Positions 35,851-44,147 are shown, numbered from the stretch's first letter. The stretch: 64,000 nt of DNA from Labrys okinawensis (GCF_002982075.1 NZ_PUEJ01000016.1:1-64000), one strand, 5' to 3'. Translations and numbers: made by a program. The notes: generated from the sequence alone by a model not told the origin.

Positions 35851-35870
35851 GGCGGGTCTGACGACCCGCC
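35851..35870 (-). terminator. Terminator-like hairpin after the IF-1 gene
   Basis: GGCGGGTC (35851-35858), tetraloop TGAC, GACCCGCC (35863-35870), 11 bp downstream of the stop codon of the leftward infA-like gene. It uses the same stem as the arms of the hslU terminator at 29762-29820. Confidence 0.65.
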
Positions 35871-35881
35871 CCCGAATCCGA

Positions 35882-36163
35882 TCAGCGGCGACGCATATTG
35901 CCACCGCCGCGCTGCGGCGGACGGGGGCCGGACGAAGCACGCTCGTCCTTGTGGCGGAAGATGATGCGTCCCTTGTCGAGGTCGTAGGGCGACATCTCGA
36001 CGGTGACGCGGTCGCCTTCGATGGTCTTGATGCGGTTCTTCTTCATCTTGCCGGCCGTGTAGGCGATCATCTCGTGGCCATTGTCGAGCTTCACGCGGAA
36101 ACGGGCGTCCGGCAACACTTCGGAAACCTCGCCTTCAAATTCCATCAGTTCTTCTTTTGCCAT
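35882..36163 (-). CDS. infA: Translation initiation factor IF-1, long variant
   Basis: 93 residues. MAKEELMEFEGEVSEVLPDA, FRVKLDNGHEMIAYTAGKMKKNRI and GDRVTVEMSPYDLDKGRIIFR form a complete S1-like OB fold of IF-1, which binds the ribosomal A site during initiation. Typical IF-1 is about 72 residues; here a tail of about 20 residues (RASSGPRPPQRGGGNMRRR) rich in Arg and Gly follows. It is encoded 37 bp after a DEAD-box helicase gene on the same strand, not beside a maf or rpmJ gene as for standard infA. Probably a second, specialised IF-1. Confidence 0.9.
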   Translation of the reverse strand: MAKEELMEFEGEVSEVLPDARFRVKLDNGHEMIAYTAGKMKKNRIKTIEGDRVTVEMSPYDLDKGRIIFRHKDERASSGPRPPQRGGGNMRRR

Positions 36164-36200
36164 GTGCAGGTCCTATTGAGGGAATGAAAAGGCCGCGCCC

Positions 36201-37508
36201 TCAGGCGGCGCGACGCTGATTGTTGCGGCCACCCGGACGGCGCGAACGCCCCGAACGCGGCTGGCCCGAATGGGATTTTTCCTGCTGCCCGCTGTTGCGG
36301 GGCTTGCCGTTCGGCTTGCCCTGATGCGGGTGACGGGGACCACGCTCGCCGTGCTTCTGATCGGCTTCGAGCCCCTGCACCGGAGCGGCCACCATCAGCG
36401 GCTTCTTGGTGAGGCGCTCGATCGCCTTGAGCTCGTCGCGCTCATTGGGATCGCAGAAGGAATAGGCGATGCCGCTGCGTCCGGCGCGGGCGGTGCGGCC
36501 GATGCGGTGCACATAGCTTTCCGCATCCACCGGCATCTCGAAATTGACGACATGGGTGATGTCGTCGACATCGATGCCGCGGGCGGCGATATCGGTGGCG
36601 ACCAGGATGCGCGTGGCGCCGGAGCGGAAATCCTCCAGGGCCTTCTGGCGCGCATTCTGCGACTTGTTGCCATGGATCGCTGCCGAGGGGATGCCGGCCT
36701 TGTCGAGATGGCCCGAGACGCGGTTGGCACCATGCTTGGTCCGCGTGAAGACGATGACGCGGCTCATCGCCGGATCGTTGAGCAGATGGAGCAGCAGCGA
36801 ACGCTTCACCGAGGCCGGCACGTGGTAGACATGCTGGTCGATCTTGTCGACCGTCACCACTTCCGGCGTCACTTCCACATGCACGGGCTCGAGCAGGATT
36901 TCCTCGCCGAGCTTCTTGATCGCCTTCGGCATGGTGGCCGAGAACAGGAGGGACTGGCGCTCCAGCGGCGTCTCGTCGACGATCTTGAGCACGTCGCGCG
37001 AGAAGCCCATGTCGAGCATGCGATCGGCCTCGTCGAGCACCAGGATCTCCACCTTGTCGAGGCGGACCTTGCGCTGCTGCTGCAGGTCGAGCAGGCGGCC
37101 GGGCGTGGCGACCAGAATGTCGACGCCGTCGGACAATGCCTTGACCTGCGGCCCCTGGCTGACGCCCCCGAAGATCACAGCGGTGCGGAAGCCCATATGC
37201 ACGCCATAGGTGCGGAAGCTCTCGTCGATCTGAATGGCGAGTTCTCGCGTCGGCGCCAGGATGAGGGCGCGCACGCCCTTAGGGCCGGCGCCGTGGCGCG
37301 ACTTCGACAGGCGCTGCAGGATCGGCAGCGCGAAGGCCGCGGTCTTGCCCGTGCCGGTCTGAGCCAGGCCCATCATGTCGCGCCCTTCGAGAAGGGCGGG
37401 AATGGCCTTGTGCTGGATCGGGGTGGGGTTTTTGTAGTCGGCGGCGTCGAGCGCACGCAAAAGCGGCTCGGCCAAGCCGAGCGACGCAAAAGTTACATCG
37501 GAAGTCAC
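36201..37508 (-). CDS. DEAD-box RNA helicase, RhlE/CsdA-like
   Basis: 435 residues. The start is taken at GTG (VTSDVTFASLGLAEPLL) with AAGGA 7 nt upstream; sequence before it lacks family similarity. Motifs: Q (PTPIQ), I AQTGTGKT, Ia PTRELA, Ib TPGRLLD, II DEAD, III SAT, V ATDIAARGIDV and VI HRIGRTARAG. The last 60 residues are a basic, Gly/Arg/Ser-rich tail for RNA binding. Such enzymes help ribosome assembly and mRNA turnover, often in the cold. The IF-1 variant is encoded immediately downstream, suggesting a joint translation role. Confidence 0.92.
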   Translation of the reverse strand: MTSDVTFASLGLAEPLLRALDAADYKNPTPIQHKAIPALLEGRDMMGLAQTGTGKTAAFALPILQRLSKSRHGAGPKGVRALILAPTRELAIQIDESFRTYGVHMGFRTAVIFGGVSQGPQVKALSDGVDILVATPGRLLDLQQQRKVRLDKVEILVLDEADRMLDMGFSRDVLKIVDETPLERQSLLFSATMPKAIKKLGEEILLEPVHVEVTPEVVTVDKIDQHVYHVPASVKRSLLLHLLNDPAMSRVIVFTRTKHGANRVSGHLDKAGIPSAAIHGNKSQNARQKALEDFRSGATRILVATDIAARGIDVDDITHVVNFEMPVDAESYVHRIGRTARAGRSGIAYSFCDPNERDELKAIERLTKKPLMVAAPVQGLEADQKHGERGPRHPHQGKPNGKPRNSGQQEKSHSGQPRSGRSRRPGGRNNQRRAA

Positions 37509-37997
37509 ATCAAATCCTTCATGCCACGCTCGTCGATCGGACGGCAGCGCGGCCACCGTCCGGGTCCGCGATCACAGCCCGTCACCCGCCGCAATGGCAT
37601 GATGAGACGGTACGGCGATATCGCGACCCACGCGCGGATGGGAGCAGCGGAATGTTAGTGGGGACGGCCGGGAGGTGAGGCGCTGCTTCTCAACGAGCAA
37701 AAAACCAGCGCGCCGCGCGAACCCCCGAGCGGTCGATACAGCCGGTTGCTGCGCTTTTTGCAGCGCAAAGTCAAGGAAAAAGCAAAGCACACCGGATGGA
37801 TTGCGGAATATCGACCTCTCGGCACCACCGTCGGGAAGGCGACTTCGGTACTAACGCAACGTCATGGACATTCCCTAACGTTGCTGCTCATATGCCGGCA
37901 GATTCTCTCGAGCGTGACTCGGGATTCGTGCGGCGGATGAAGAGGCCTCGCCGCAGTCCCGGCAGGTTCTGCCGAGGTGCAAAGGCGTTCCGTCAGC
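37509..37997. other. Intergenic region upstream of the helicase operon
   Basis: 489 bp without a recognisable gene. It should contain a leftward promoter and, given the length, a long 5' leader for the helicase mRNA, as often found for cold-inducible genes; this is inference. CGCTTTTTGCAGCG near 37751-37764 is a small hairpin. Short open frames here have no ribosome sites or family similarity. Confidence 0.4.
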
Positions 37998-38345
37998 ATG
38001 TCCGAATCCGAAACCATGTCGCCCGATGACAGCCCGGCGAGGCCCGGCGAGCAAGACCTCGACAGGGCCATCGCCGAATTCAGCAGGGCAATCGAACGCA
38101 AGCCCCACGCCATCGACGCCATTTACGAACGGGCTCTTGCCTATCACCACAAACGGGCCTTTCCCGAGGCGATCGCCGATTATGACAGGGTGATCGCGTT
38201 GGACCCCGGCCATGCCGACGCCCTCTTCAAGCGCAGCATCGTCCACCGCCAGCTCGGCGCCTTCGACAAGGCCACCGCCGATTTCGACCGGGCCATACAA
38301 ATCCTGTGGCGCCGGCAGGCGTTTTCATCCGCGAACGAGTCCTGA
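37998..38345 (+). CDS. Small tetratricopeptide-repeat protein
   Basis: 115 residues from MSESETMSPDD. Two to three TPR units are visible: LDRAIAEFSRAIERKPHAIDA, AIYERALAYHHKRAFPEAIADYDRVI and ALDPGHADALFKRSIVHRQL followed by DKATADFDRAI. No signal peptide. TPR proteins mediate protein contacts; the partner is unknown. The start is uncertain: a GTG 21 bp upstream and an ATG 18 bp downstream are alternatives, and no strong ribosome site marks any of them. Confidence 0.7.
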   Translation: MSESETMSPDDSPARPGEQDLDRAIAEFSRAIERKPHAIDAIYERALAYHHKRAFPEAIADYDRVIALDPGHADALFKRSIVHRQLGAFDKATADFDRAIQILWRRQAFSSANES

Positions 38346-38373
38346 TGCCCGGGTCGCGATGTTTGACTCACGC

Positions 38374-38459
38374 GTCAATGCGAGGGTAGCGAAGCAATCC
38401 AGGAGCGAAGGCCACCGCTTCTAGAAGCCCTGGATTGCTTTGCTACGCTCGCAATGACG
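38374..38459. repeat. Long inverted repeat (CGTCATTGCGAG type)
   Basis: Arms of about 31 bp face each other: left begins CGTCAATGCGAGGGTAGCGA and ends with CAATCCAGG, right begins CCTGGATTGCTTTGCTACGC and ends with ATGACG. Few mismatches. This is a dispersed intergenic repeat known from many alphaproteobacteria. It lies between the TPR gene and the phosphate permease and may serve as a terminator for the former. Confidence 0.8.
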
Positions 38460-38537
38460 GGCTCGGTCGGGCTTAGCATCGATGGCGTTGGCATGACCGG
38501 CCAACCTTCTTGCCTGTCGCTGCGCCAGATTAACATT

Positions 38538-38555
38538 TTGTCATCCAAGCTTCAC
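38538..38555 (+). promoter_or_regulatory. Possible PHO box before the phosphate permease
   Basis: TTGTCAT, four bases CCAA, then GCTTCAC at 38538-38555 partly matches the two 7-bp repeats of PhoB sites (consensus about CTGTCAT-N4-CTGTCAT): six of seven in the first half but only weak in the second. It lies about 50-70 bp before the start codon. Plausible because PiT genes can be PhoB targets, but the match is imperfect. Confidence 0.35.
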
Positions 38556-38605
38556 GAACCCCGCCTAAGGGTCGCCAGACCATGGAAACACGGGGGTGTT
38601 TGGAG

Positions 38606-40204
38606 ATGACGGACCTTACTTCGGGCCACAGGAGCGGCCATCCGCTCGACAGGCCGAGTTCTCTTGGCAACCTGCCCAATATCGTGATCGCCCTGATCCT
38701 GCTCGGGGGCCTGGGCTATGTCTGCTACGCACTGGTCGCCGATCTCACCGGTGCGGTGGCCGTGCCCTGGATCCTGCTCGGCCTGGCCCTGCTGATCGCC
38801 CTCGGCTTCGAATTCGTCAACGGCTTCCACGATACCGCCAATGCGGTGGCGACGGTGATCTACACCCACTCGCTGCCGGCCGAATTCGCGGTGATCTGGT
38901 CGGGCGTCTTCAACTTCCTCGGCGTGCTCACGGCGAGCGGTGCGGTGGCTTTCGGCATCATCTCGCTGCTGCCTGTGGAGTTGATCATGCAGGTCGGTTC
39001 GAGCGCGGGCCTGGCCATGGTGTTCGCGCTTCTGATCGCCGCCATCGTCTGGAACCTCGGCACCTGGTATTTCGGCCTGCCGGCCTCGAGCTCGCACACC
39101 ATGGTCGGCTCGATCATCGGTGTCGGCCTCGCCAACCAGTTCCTGGCGCCGGCCGGCTCCGCCACCAGCGGCGTCGACTGGTCCCAGGCCAAGAATATCG
39201 GCCTGTCGCTGCTGATCTCGCCCCTGTTCGGCTTCTTCCTGGCCGGCGCCCTCCTGCTCCTGATGAAGGTCGTGGTGCGCAACAAGGCCCTTTATGTCGA
39301 GCCGAAGGGCAACAACCCGCCGCCGCTGTGGATCCGCGGCCTGCTGATCCTGACCTGTACGCTGGTCAGCTTCTTCCACGGCTCCAATGACGGCCAGAAG
39401 GGCATGGGCCTGATCATGCTGATCCTGATCGGCGTGGTGCCCACCGCCTTCGCCCTCAACCGCACGCCCGACATCAACTATCTCGAAACCTACAAGGCTG
39501 CTTCGACCGCGGCCGGTTCGGTCCTGGGCAACTACGTCAAGCCGGGCGTGACGGTCGCCCCCGCCGATGCCAAGGCCAAGGTCGCCGAGGCGGTGCGCAC
39601 GCGCAACTGGAGCGACGAGACGACGCCGGCCCTGAAGATCTTCATCGAGCAGACCACCTCGCAGCTCTCGCCCTATGGCTCGGCCGCGGCGGTGCCTGCC
39701 GGGCTGGTCTCGAATACCCGCAACGACATGTATCTGATCGGCGAGGCCCTCAAGCTGATCGACTCCAAGAAGCTGCTGCCGGTGTCGGACGCTGACCTGA
39801 AGACGATCAAGACCTATCACGTAGCCACCGACAACACGACCAAGTTCATCCCGACCTGGGTGAAGGTCGCCATCGCCCTGGCCCTCGGCCTCGGCACCAT
39901 GGTGGGATGGAAGCGCATCGTGGTGACGGTCGGCGAGAAGATCGGCAAGACCCATCTCACCTATGGCCAGGGGGCCTCGGCCGAGATCGTGGCCGCGGCG
40001 ACGATCGGCGCCGCCGACTATCTCGGCCTGCCGGTCTCCACCACCCATGTGCTGTCGTCCGGTGTCGCCGGCACCATGGCGGCCAACGGCACGGGGCTGC
40101 AGATGTCGACGGTGCGCAACCTGATCATGGCCTGGGTGCTCACCCTCCCCGCCTCGATGGCCCTGTCCTTCGTGCTCTTCGTGGTGCTGCGCCAGATCAT
40201 CTGA
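38606..40204 (+). CDS. Inorganic phosphate transporter, PiT family
   Basis: 532 residues. The two inverted PHO4 signature repeats are clear: GFEFVNGFHDTANAVAT (about residue 70) and SFFHGSNDGQKGMGL (about 265), and SSSHTMVGSIIG / VSTTHVLSSGV are the family's second motif pair. About 10-12 membrane helices, with a long hydrophilic loop (about 300-430). It imports phosphate with protons as metal-phosphate. Start: an ATG 24 bp upstream (METRGCLE) is an alternative; neither has ideal ribosome-site spacing. A strong terminator follows. Confidence 0.93.
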   Translation: MTDLTSGHRSGHPLDRPSSLGNLPNIVIALILLGGLGYVCYALVADLTGAVAVPWILLGLALLIALGFEFVNGFHDTANAVATVIYTHSLPAEFAVIWSGVFNFLGVLTASGAVAFGIISLLPVELIMQVGSSAGLAMVFALLIAAIVWNLGTWYFGLPASSSHTMVGSIIGVGLANQFLAPAGSATSGVDWSQAKNIGLSLLISPLFGFFLAGALLLLMKVVVRNKALYVEPKGNNPPPLWIRGLLILTCTLVSFFHGSNDGQKGMGLIMLILIGVVPTAFALNRTPDINYLETYKAASTAAGSVLGNYVKPGVTVAPADAKAKVAEAVRTRNWSDETTPALKIFIEQTTSQLSPYGSAAAVPAGLVSNTRNDMYLIGEALKLIDSKKLLPVSDADLKTIKTYHVATDNTTKFIPTWVKVAIALALGLGTMVGWKRIVVTVGEKIGKTHLTYGQGASAEIVAAATIGAADYLGLPVSTTHVLSSGVAGTMAANGTGLQMSTVRNLIMAWVLTLPASMALSFVLFVVLRQII

Positions 40205-40224
40205 AGCAGCGCATCCTGGTCGCT

Positions 40225-40255
40225 GGAATGGCCGCCTCCGGGCGGCCATTCCTTT
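40225..40255 (+). terminator. Intrinsic terminator of the phosphate permease gene
   Basis: GGAATGGCCGCC (40225-40236), tetraloop TCCG, GGCGGCCATTCC (40241-40252), then TTTA: a perfect 12-bp GC-rich stem 20 bp after the stop codon. Confidence 0.85.
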
Positions 40256-40276
40256 AGGCTATATCTGAACCGTCAC

Positions 40277-40473
40277 GCCGCCCCTCACCCTGTCCAGCGG
40301 ATAGATGGGTAACACTTTGAACCGGATACACGGGTTACAGGCTCCCCGTAAGAACGGGGTGAGGGAGACTTCGGCGTTTCGCCTTATCCTGCAGACGCAA
40401 CATCTCGCACCAAGGCCCGACATAGGGCACCCCTCGCCCCTCTTGCGGGGAGAGGGTAAGGGTGAGGGGCGGC
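40277..40473. repeat. Palindromic element (copy 3) carrying a probable insertion-sequence scar
   Basis: The outer arms GCCGCCCCTCACCCT (40277-40291) and AGGGTGAGGGGCGGC (40459-40473) are perfect complements and resemble the CACCCCTCATCC elements. Inside the left arm, right after CCCTCACCCT, lies an unrelated insert of about 53 bp holding two similar 17-mers, CGGATAGATGGGTAACA (40298-40314) and CGGATACACGGGTTACA (40323-40339), 25 bp apart. The palindrome then resumes with CCCCGTAAGAACGGGG (40344-40359). Tandem, slightly diverged repeats of this kind are typical of transposase-binding ends. Confidence 0.65.
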
Positions 40474-40506
40474 TCGACCAGGGCCGGACTTATCCATCGG
40501 CTTGAT

Positions 40507-41229
40507 CTAGACTCCCGCCATCGCCGCCCGGAAGGCGCGGACGATATCCGCCCTGGTGCGGCGTCGTCCGCCCACCGCAAAGCCGAGGCGGACGGCATCG
40601 GCGCTCCATGGCTCCCCTTCCGCCGAACAGGAGCTGTGCACCTCGGTGACGGGAAGCGCCGCCAGCAGCGCGGCGATATTGGCCGGCGTCAATCCCGAGC
40701 CCGGCATGATGCCGATGCGGCCCCGGGCCGCCCGGTGCAGGCGCACCAATTCGTCCAGCCCGGCGGGAGCGCCGGCCGCTCCTCCCGAAGTAAGGATGCG
40801 TTCGAAGCCGAGCGCGATGGCCGTCTCCAGCGCCACCTGCCGGTCCGGCACCAGATCGAAGGCGCGATGCAGCGTGGTGCCGAGCCCCTCGGTATGCAGA
40901 TGCAGGCGCGACAACAGGGCTTCGTCGAGCCGGCCACCGGGCAGGGATGCCCCCAGCACCACGCCGGCCAGCCCTGCTCCGCCCGCCGCCTCGATATCGG
41001 CCAGCATGATCTCGCCCTCCCGGGGCGAGAACACGAAGTCGCCGGCCCTCGGCCGGATCATGGCATAGACCGGGATCGGTGCCTGGGCGGCCAGGCGCAT
41101 CAGGCCCGATGACGGCGTCAACCCGCCGAGTTCGAGCGCCGAGCACAGTTCGATGCGGTCGGCGCCGCCCTCGATCGCGGCTTCGAGGCTGTCGGCGTCG
41201 GCAACGCAGATTTCGAGCAAGGCCGTCAC
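40507..41229 (-). CDS. cutC: CutC family protein
   Basis: 240 residues starting at GTG (VTALLEICVADADSLEAA) with GGGAG about 9 nt upstream. PF03932 TIM-barrel marks are GADRIELCSALELGGLTPS, IRPRAGDFVFS, HRAFDLVPD and ERILTSGGA. The family was first linked to copper tolerance, but its true activity is unsettled. Here its start overlaps the stop of a ROK sugar kinase (GTGA) in a locus with a LacI regulator and a glycosylasparaginase, which favours a sugar-related role over copper handling. Confidence 0.9.
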   Translation of the reverse strand: MTALLEICVADADSLEAAIEGGADRIELCSALELGGLTPSSGLMRLAAQAPIPVYAMIRPRAGDFVFSPREGEIMLADIEAAGGAGLAGVVLGASLPGGRLDEALLSRLHLHTEGLGTTLHRAFDLVPDRQVALETAIALGFERILTSGGAAGAPAGLDELVRLHRAARGRIGIMPGSGLTPANIAALLAALPVTEVHSSCSAEGEPWSADAVRLGFAVGGRRRTRADIVRAFRAAMAGV

Positions 41230-42140
41230 GAGCGTTCTCCCTGATGGGCCAGGAGGGCCGCGCCGATCAGCCCGGGCTCCGGCGCGAGGGTCGAAGGCAC
41301 CACCAGCGGCGCCGAGGATCGCCGCAGGATGCGATGGCGCACCGCCTCGTCCAGCCTTGCGATCAGTTCCGGCACGCTGGCGAGGCCGCCCCCGACCGGC
41401 ACGATGTCGGCACCGACGATATTGATCGCAAGGGCCAGGGGTGAGGCGACGAGATCGACCTGGCAGGCCACGGTGCGGGCCGCCGCCGCATCGCCGGCCC
41501 GCCAGGCCGCGATGATCTCGGTGCTCTCGCACGCATCCCCGGTGAGATGGCGGTGCAGCCTTTCGAGGCCGCGTGCGCCGCCGACCGTGTCGACACAGCC
41601 CTCCTGGCCGCAGCCGCAGGCAAAGCGCGGGATCGCGACCGGCGGCTCGCCCGCCTCGCTCGCCACCACCGGTCCATGCCCCCATTCGCCGGCGAAACCG
41701 CCGGCGCCGGTGAGGATCCGGCCGTCGACGACCAGGCCGCCGCCGATGCCGGTGCCGATGATGATGCCGAAGACGATGCGATGCCCACGCCCGGCGCCCT
41801 TCACCGCCTCGGCCAGGGCAAAGCAGTCGGCGTCATTGGCGACGTGCACGGGCACGCCAAGCCGCTCGGCCAGGTCGGGAGCCAGCCGCCGCCCGTCGAT
41901 GCAGGGAATGTTGGCGCAGGCGATGATTTCGCTGCGTGGATCGACCACACCGGTGATAGACACGGCGATATCATCGCCCGCCCCGGCCCCGCCCTGCCGC
42001 CTCAGTTGCGCGAGCGCCTGCACGAAGGCCCCGAAATCGTCGAGCGGCGTCGCAATGCGGGCAAAGGGCCTGACCTCGCCCCGCGGCGTGGCGAGGGCCG
42101 CCTTGATGGCGGAGCCTCCGATATCGAAGCAGATCGTCAT
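41226..42140 (-). CDS. ROK-family sugar kinase
   Basis: 304 residues. N-terminal phosphate motif FDIGGSAIKAA, catalytic Asp in ANDADCFALAEA, GTGIGGGLV, the GEWGHGPV segment, and the zinc site CGCGQEGCVDT. Motifs fit N-acetylglucosamine, N-acetylmannosamine or glucose kinases; GEWGH and the Zn-site favour an N-acetylhexosamine or hexose, with GlcNAc as my inference from the neighbouring glycosylasparaginase operon. It is coupled to cutC and divergent from a LacI gene, which probably controls it. Confidence 0.87.
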   Translation of the reverse strand: MTICFDIGGSAIKAALATPRGEVRPFARIATPLDDFGAFVQALAQLRRQGGAGAGDDIAVSITGVVDPRSEIIACANIPCIDGRRLAPDLAERLGVPVHVANDADCFALAEAVKGAGRGHRIVFGIIIGTGIGGGLVVDGRILTGAGGFAGEWGHGPVVASEAGEPPVAIPRFACGCGQEGCVDTVGGARGLERLHRHLTGDACESTEIIAAWRAGDAAAARTVACQVDLVASPLALAINIVGADIVPVGGGLASVPELIARLDEAVRHRILRRSSAPLVVPSTLAPEPGLIGAALLAHQGERS

Positions 42141-42186
42141 TGACAGAAGAGACCTTTCAAACCGTTGTTTCCTGTATTAGGCCGTG

Positions 42187-42241
42187 GCGTCAGGTACGAT
42201 TTCGCGTTTCCATGGAGCAAAGCGCGTTTACACCCTGACGC
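42187..42241. repeat. Inverted repeat in the ROK / LacI divergent region
   Basis: GCGTCAGG (42187-42194) and CCTGACGC (42234-42241) bracket an interior containing TTTCGCGTTT and AAAGCGCGTTTA. The composition (AGCAAAGCGCGTTT) resembles rhizobial palindromic elements such as that before the caspase gene at 56072-56160. Confidence 0.5.
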
Positions 42242-42273
42242 TGCATTGCTCTAACTCTCTGGTTCGACGTGTC

Positions 42274-42307
42274 TTTGCGATTCTTGGCGATACGGCCAAA
42301 TCGCAAA
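42274..42307 (+). promoter_or_regulatory. Dyad before the lacI-type gene, possible autoregulatory site
   Basis: TTTGCGATT (42274-42282) and AATCGCAAA (42299-42307) are exact complements with a 16-bp spacer, 28 bp before the start of the LacI-family gene. It may be a leader hairpin or a regulator site; it does not resemble the palindrome at 47437-47452. Confidence 0.35.
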
Positions 42308-42334
42308 ACGTTTTGGAGGAGCAGGCAAGGCCGC

Positions 42335-43324
42335 ATGAGGCGCAAGGCAGCACCGACCATCAGCGACGTGGCCGCGCTCGCCGGCGTCTCCAGGGCCGTC
42401 GCCTCGCGCGCACTCTCCGCTTCCAAGCGGCCGGTATCCGACGCCAAGCGCGACCGCGTCCTGGCCGCGGCCGCCGAACTCGGCTATCGCGTCAACCTCC
42501 TGGCCCAGAGCCTGACCACCCAGACCGTCAATCTCGTCGCCGTCCTGGTCAACCATATCCACGATCTTTCCGATCTCGACCTGTTCGACCTGCTGCTCGC
42601 CGAGATCCAGGCGGGCGGCCGGCAGGTCATCCTGGTGCGGGTCGGCTCCACCGACAAGGTCGAGGAGTTCCTGCGCCAGGGCGTGGCCTATCATGTCGAT
42701 GCCGCCCTGGTGTTCTCCGATTTCGCCGACGCGGCGACGGTGAGGCGCATGTTCCGCTCCGACCTGGTGATCATGCTCAATGGCCGCCACGATCATCGCT
42801 CGCCCGCCATCATTCCGGACGAAGCCGTCGGCATCGGCCAGGCGGTCGCGGATGCCGCTGCCAAGGGCGTCAAATGCGCCAGCCTCGTCACGGGCCGGGC
42901 GAGTTCTCTGGTGGAGCAGGCACGCATCGGCCTTTTTCATCGCGCCTTCGAAAGCCATGGCATCGCCCTGCTGCAAACCCTGCAGGGCGACTATTCCTAT
43001 CGTTCCGGCCATGCTTTGGCAGCCAGCCTGCTCGAGGGCGAGCGCCCGGATGCGGTATTCTGCACGTCCGACGCCATGGCGATGGGCATCCTCGACGTCT
43101 TCAGGGCGGACTTTTCCGGCAACCGGCCGAGCCGTTTCCGTCTCTATGGCTTCGACAATCTCTCCCTGCTCGACTTCGAGGCCTATCCGATCTCCTCGAT
43201 CGGCTACGACAAGGCGGCCTATGTCGCCCGCATGCTGCGCCTGCTCAACGAACCTCCCGCCGGCGGGGGCACCTTCGAGCCGGAACTGGTGCCGACCCGC
43301 TACGTGCCGCGCCTGACGGGGTGA
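42335..43324 (+). CDS. LacI-family transcriptional regulator
   Basis: 329 residues from MRRKAAPTISDVAALAGVSR. The helix-turn-helix ISDVAALAGVSRAVASRALS and hinge helix region (YRVNLLAQSL) are standard; the rest is a periplasmic-binding-protein-like effector domain with VAVLVNHIHDLSD, VFCTSDAMAMGILDV and LYGFDNLSL. It is divergent from the ROK-cutC pair and convergent, by 12 bp, with the amino-acid ABC operon. The perfect palindrome before that operon is the type of site LacI proteins bind, so this protein is the best candidate regulator for both units. Confidence 0.9.
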   Translation: MRRKAAPTISDVAALAGVSRAVASRALSASKRPVSDAKRDRVLAAAAELGYRVNLLAQSLTTQTVNLVAVLVNHIHDLSDLDLFDLLLAEIQAGGRQVILVRVGSTDKVEEFLRQGVAYHVDAALVFSDFADAATVRRMFRSDLVIMLNGRHDHRSPAIIPDEAVGIGQAVADAAAKGVKCASLVTGRASSLVEQARIGLFHRAFESHGIALLQTLQGDYSYRSGHALAASLLEGERPDAVFCTSDAMAMGILDVFRADFSGNRPSRFRLYGFDNLSLLDFEAYPISSIGYDKAAYVARMLRLLNEPPAGGGTFEPELVPTRYVPRLTG

Positions 43325-43336
43325 TGGCCGCCCCCC

Positions 43337-44128
43337 TCACCAGAGCGGGGTCAGCTTGGGCGGGTTGGCCTTCTCCCCCCACCACTTCTTGTAATTGGCC
43401 TCATAGGCGCCGGACTGGATGTAGTCGGAGACGAACATATCGAGCCAGCGCACGAATTCGGGATCGCCCTTGGCCACCGCGATGCCGATGGGATCGTTGG
43501 AATAGAGCCCCGGCAGGGTGACGAGCGAGGGGTTCTTGGTGGCGAGATAGTCGAGCAGGGACGAATCCTCGATCGCCGCGTCCACGCGCTTTTGCTGGAG
43601 CTGCAGCACGCCATCGGGGGCGAACTGGTCGACATAGACGAGATTGGCGGTCGGCACCGCCTTCTTGAGGAAGCTCTCGCCGGTGGTGCCGCGCCCCACT
43701 ACCACCGACTTGCCGCCGAGATCCTCCAGCTTGGTAATGCCCGCATCGGCCTGCACCAGGATACGCAGGCCCGCCCGGTTATAGGGGATGGAGAAGTTCA
43801 CCGTCTTGGCCCGCTCCAGCGTGGCCGAGGTGTTGGCGACCACAATGTCGAGCTGCCCGGAGACCAGCATCGAGATGCGGGCATCGCCGGAAACGTCGGT
43901 GAACTCCACGGGCACGCCGAGCTTTTCGGCGAGAAGGTTGGCGACGTCGACATCATAGCCCACCGGATTGTTCTGGGCGTCGCGGAAACCAATCGGCTCG
44001 CCTCCCAGCGAGACGCCGATCCGCACGCTGCCGCGCGAACGGATGTCGTCCAGCTTGCCGGCGAGTACCGGCAGGGCGGCGCAGGCGGCGATCGCCAGGC
44101 CCAGTACTACAGGCAGGATCTTCTTCAT
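43337..44128 (-). CDS. Polar amino-acid-type ABC transporter substrate-binding protein
   Basis: 263 residues, family 3 (SBP_bac_3). Signal peptide MKKILPVVLGLAIAACAALPVLA, then DIRSRGSVRIGVSLGGEPIGFRD, GYDVDVANLLAEKLGV, SGQLDIVVANTSATLERAKTVNFSIPY and GRGTTGESFLKK, all typical. A GGGGAG ribosome site is upstream. It is the last gene of an operon permease-permease-ATPase-glycosylasparaginase-binding protein, so the ligand is probably an asparagine-linked compound or a polar amino acid. Confidence 0.9.
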   Translation of the reverse strand: MKKILPVVLGLAIAACAALPVLAGKLDDIRSRGSVRIGVSLGGEPIGFRDAQNNPVGYDVDVANLLAEKLGVPVEFTDVSGDARISMLVSGQLDIVVANTSATLERAKTVNFSIPYNRAGLRILVQADAGITKLEDLGGKSVVVGRGTTGESFLKKAVPTANLVYVDQFAPDGVLQLQQKRVDAAIEDSSLLDYLATKNPSLVTLPGLYSNDPIGIAVAKGDPEFVRWLDMFVSDYIQSGAYEANYKKWWGEKANPPKLTPLW

Positions 44129-44147
44129 GATTGTGCACTCCCCTCTG

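Larger units (their letters stand above)
35491..35881. other. Intergenic region between infA-like gene and class II aldolase
   Basis: 391 bp with no supported gene. It carries two palindromes: ATGCCCGGG/CCCGGGCAT at 35732-35754, which matches the CCCGGGCTTGTCCCGGGC repeat common in alphaproteobacteria, and the GGCGGGTC hairpin at 35851-35870. The right-to-left aldolase promoter must lie in the left part. Confidence 0.5.
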
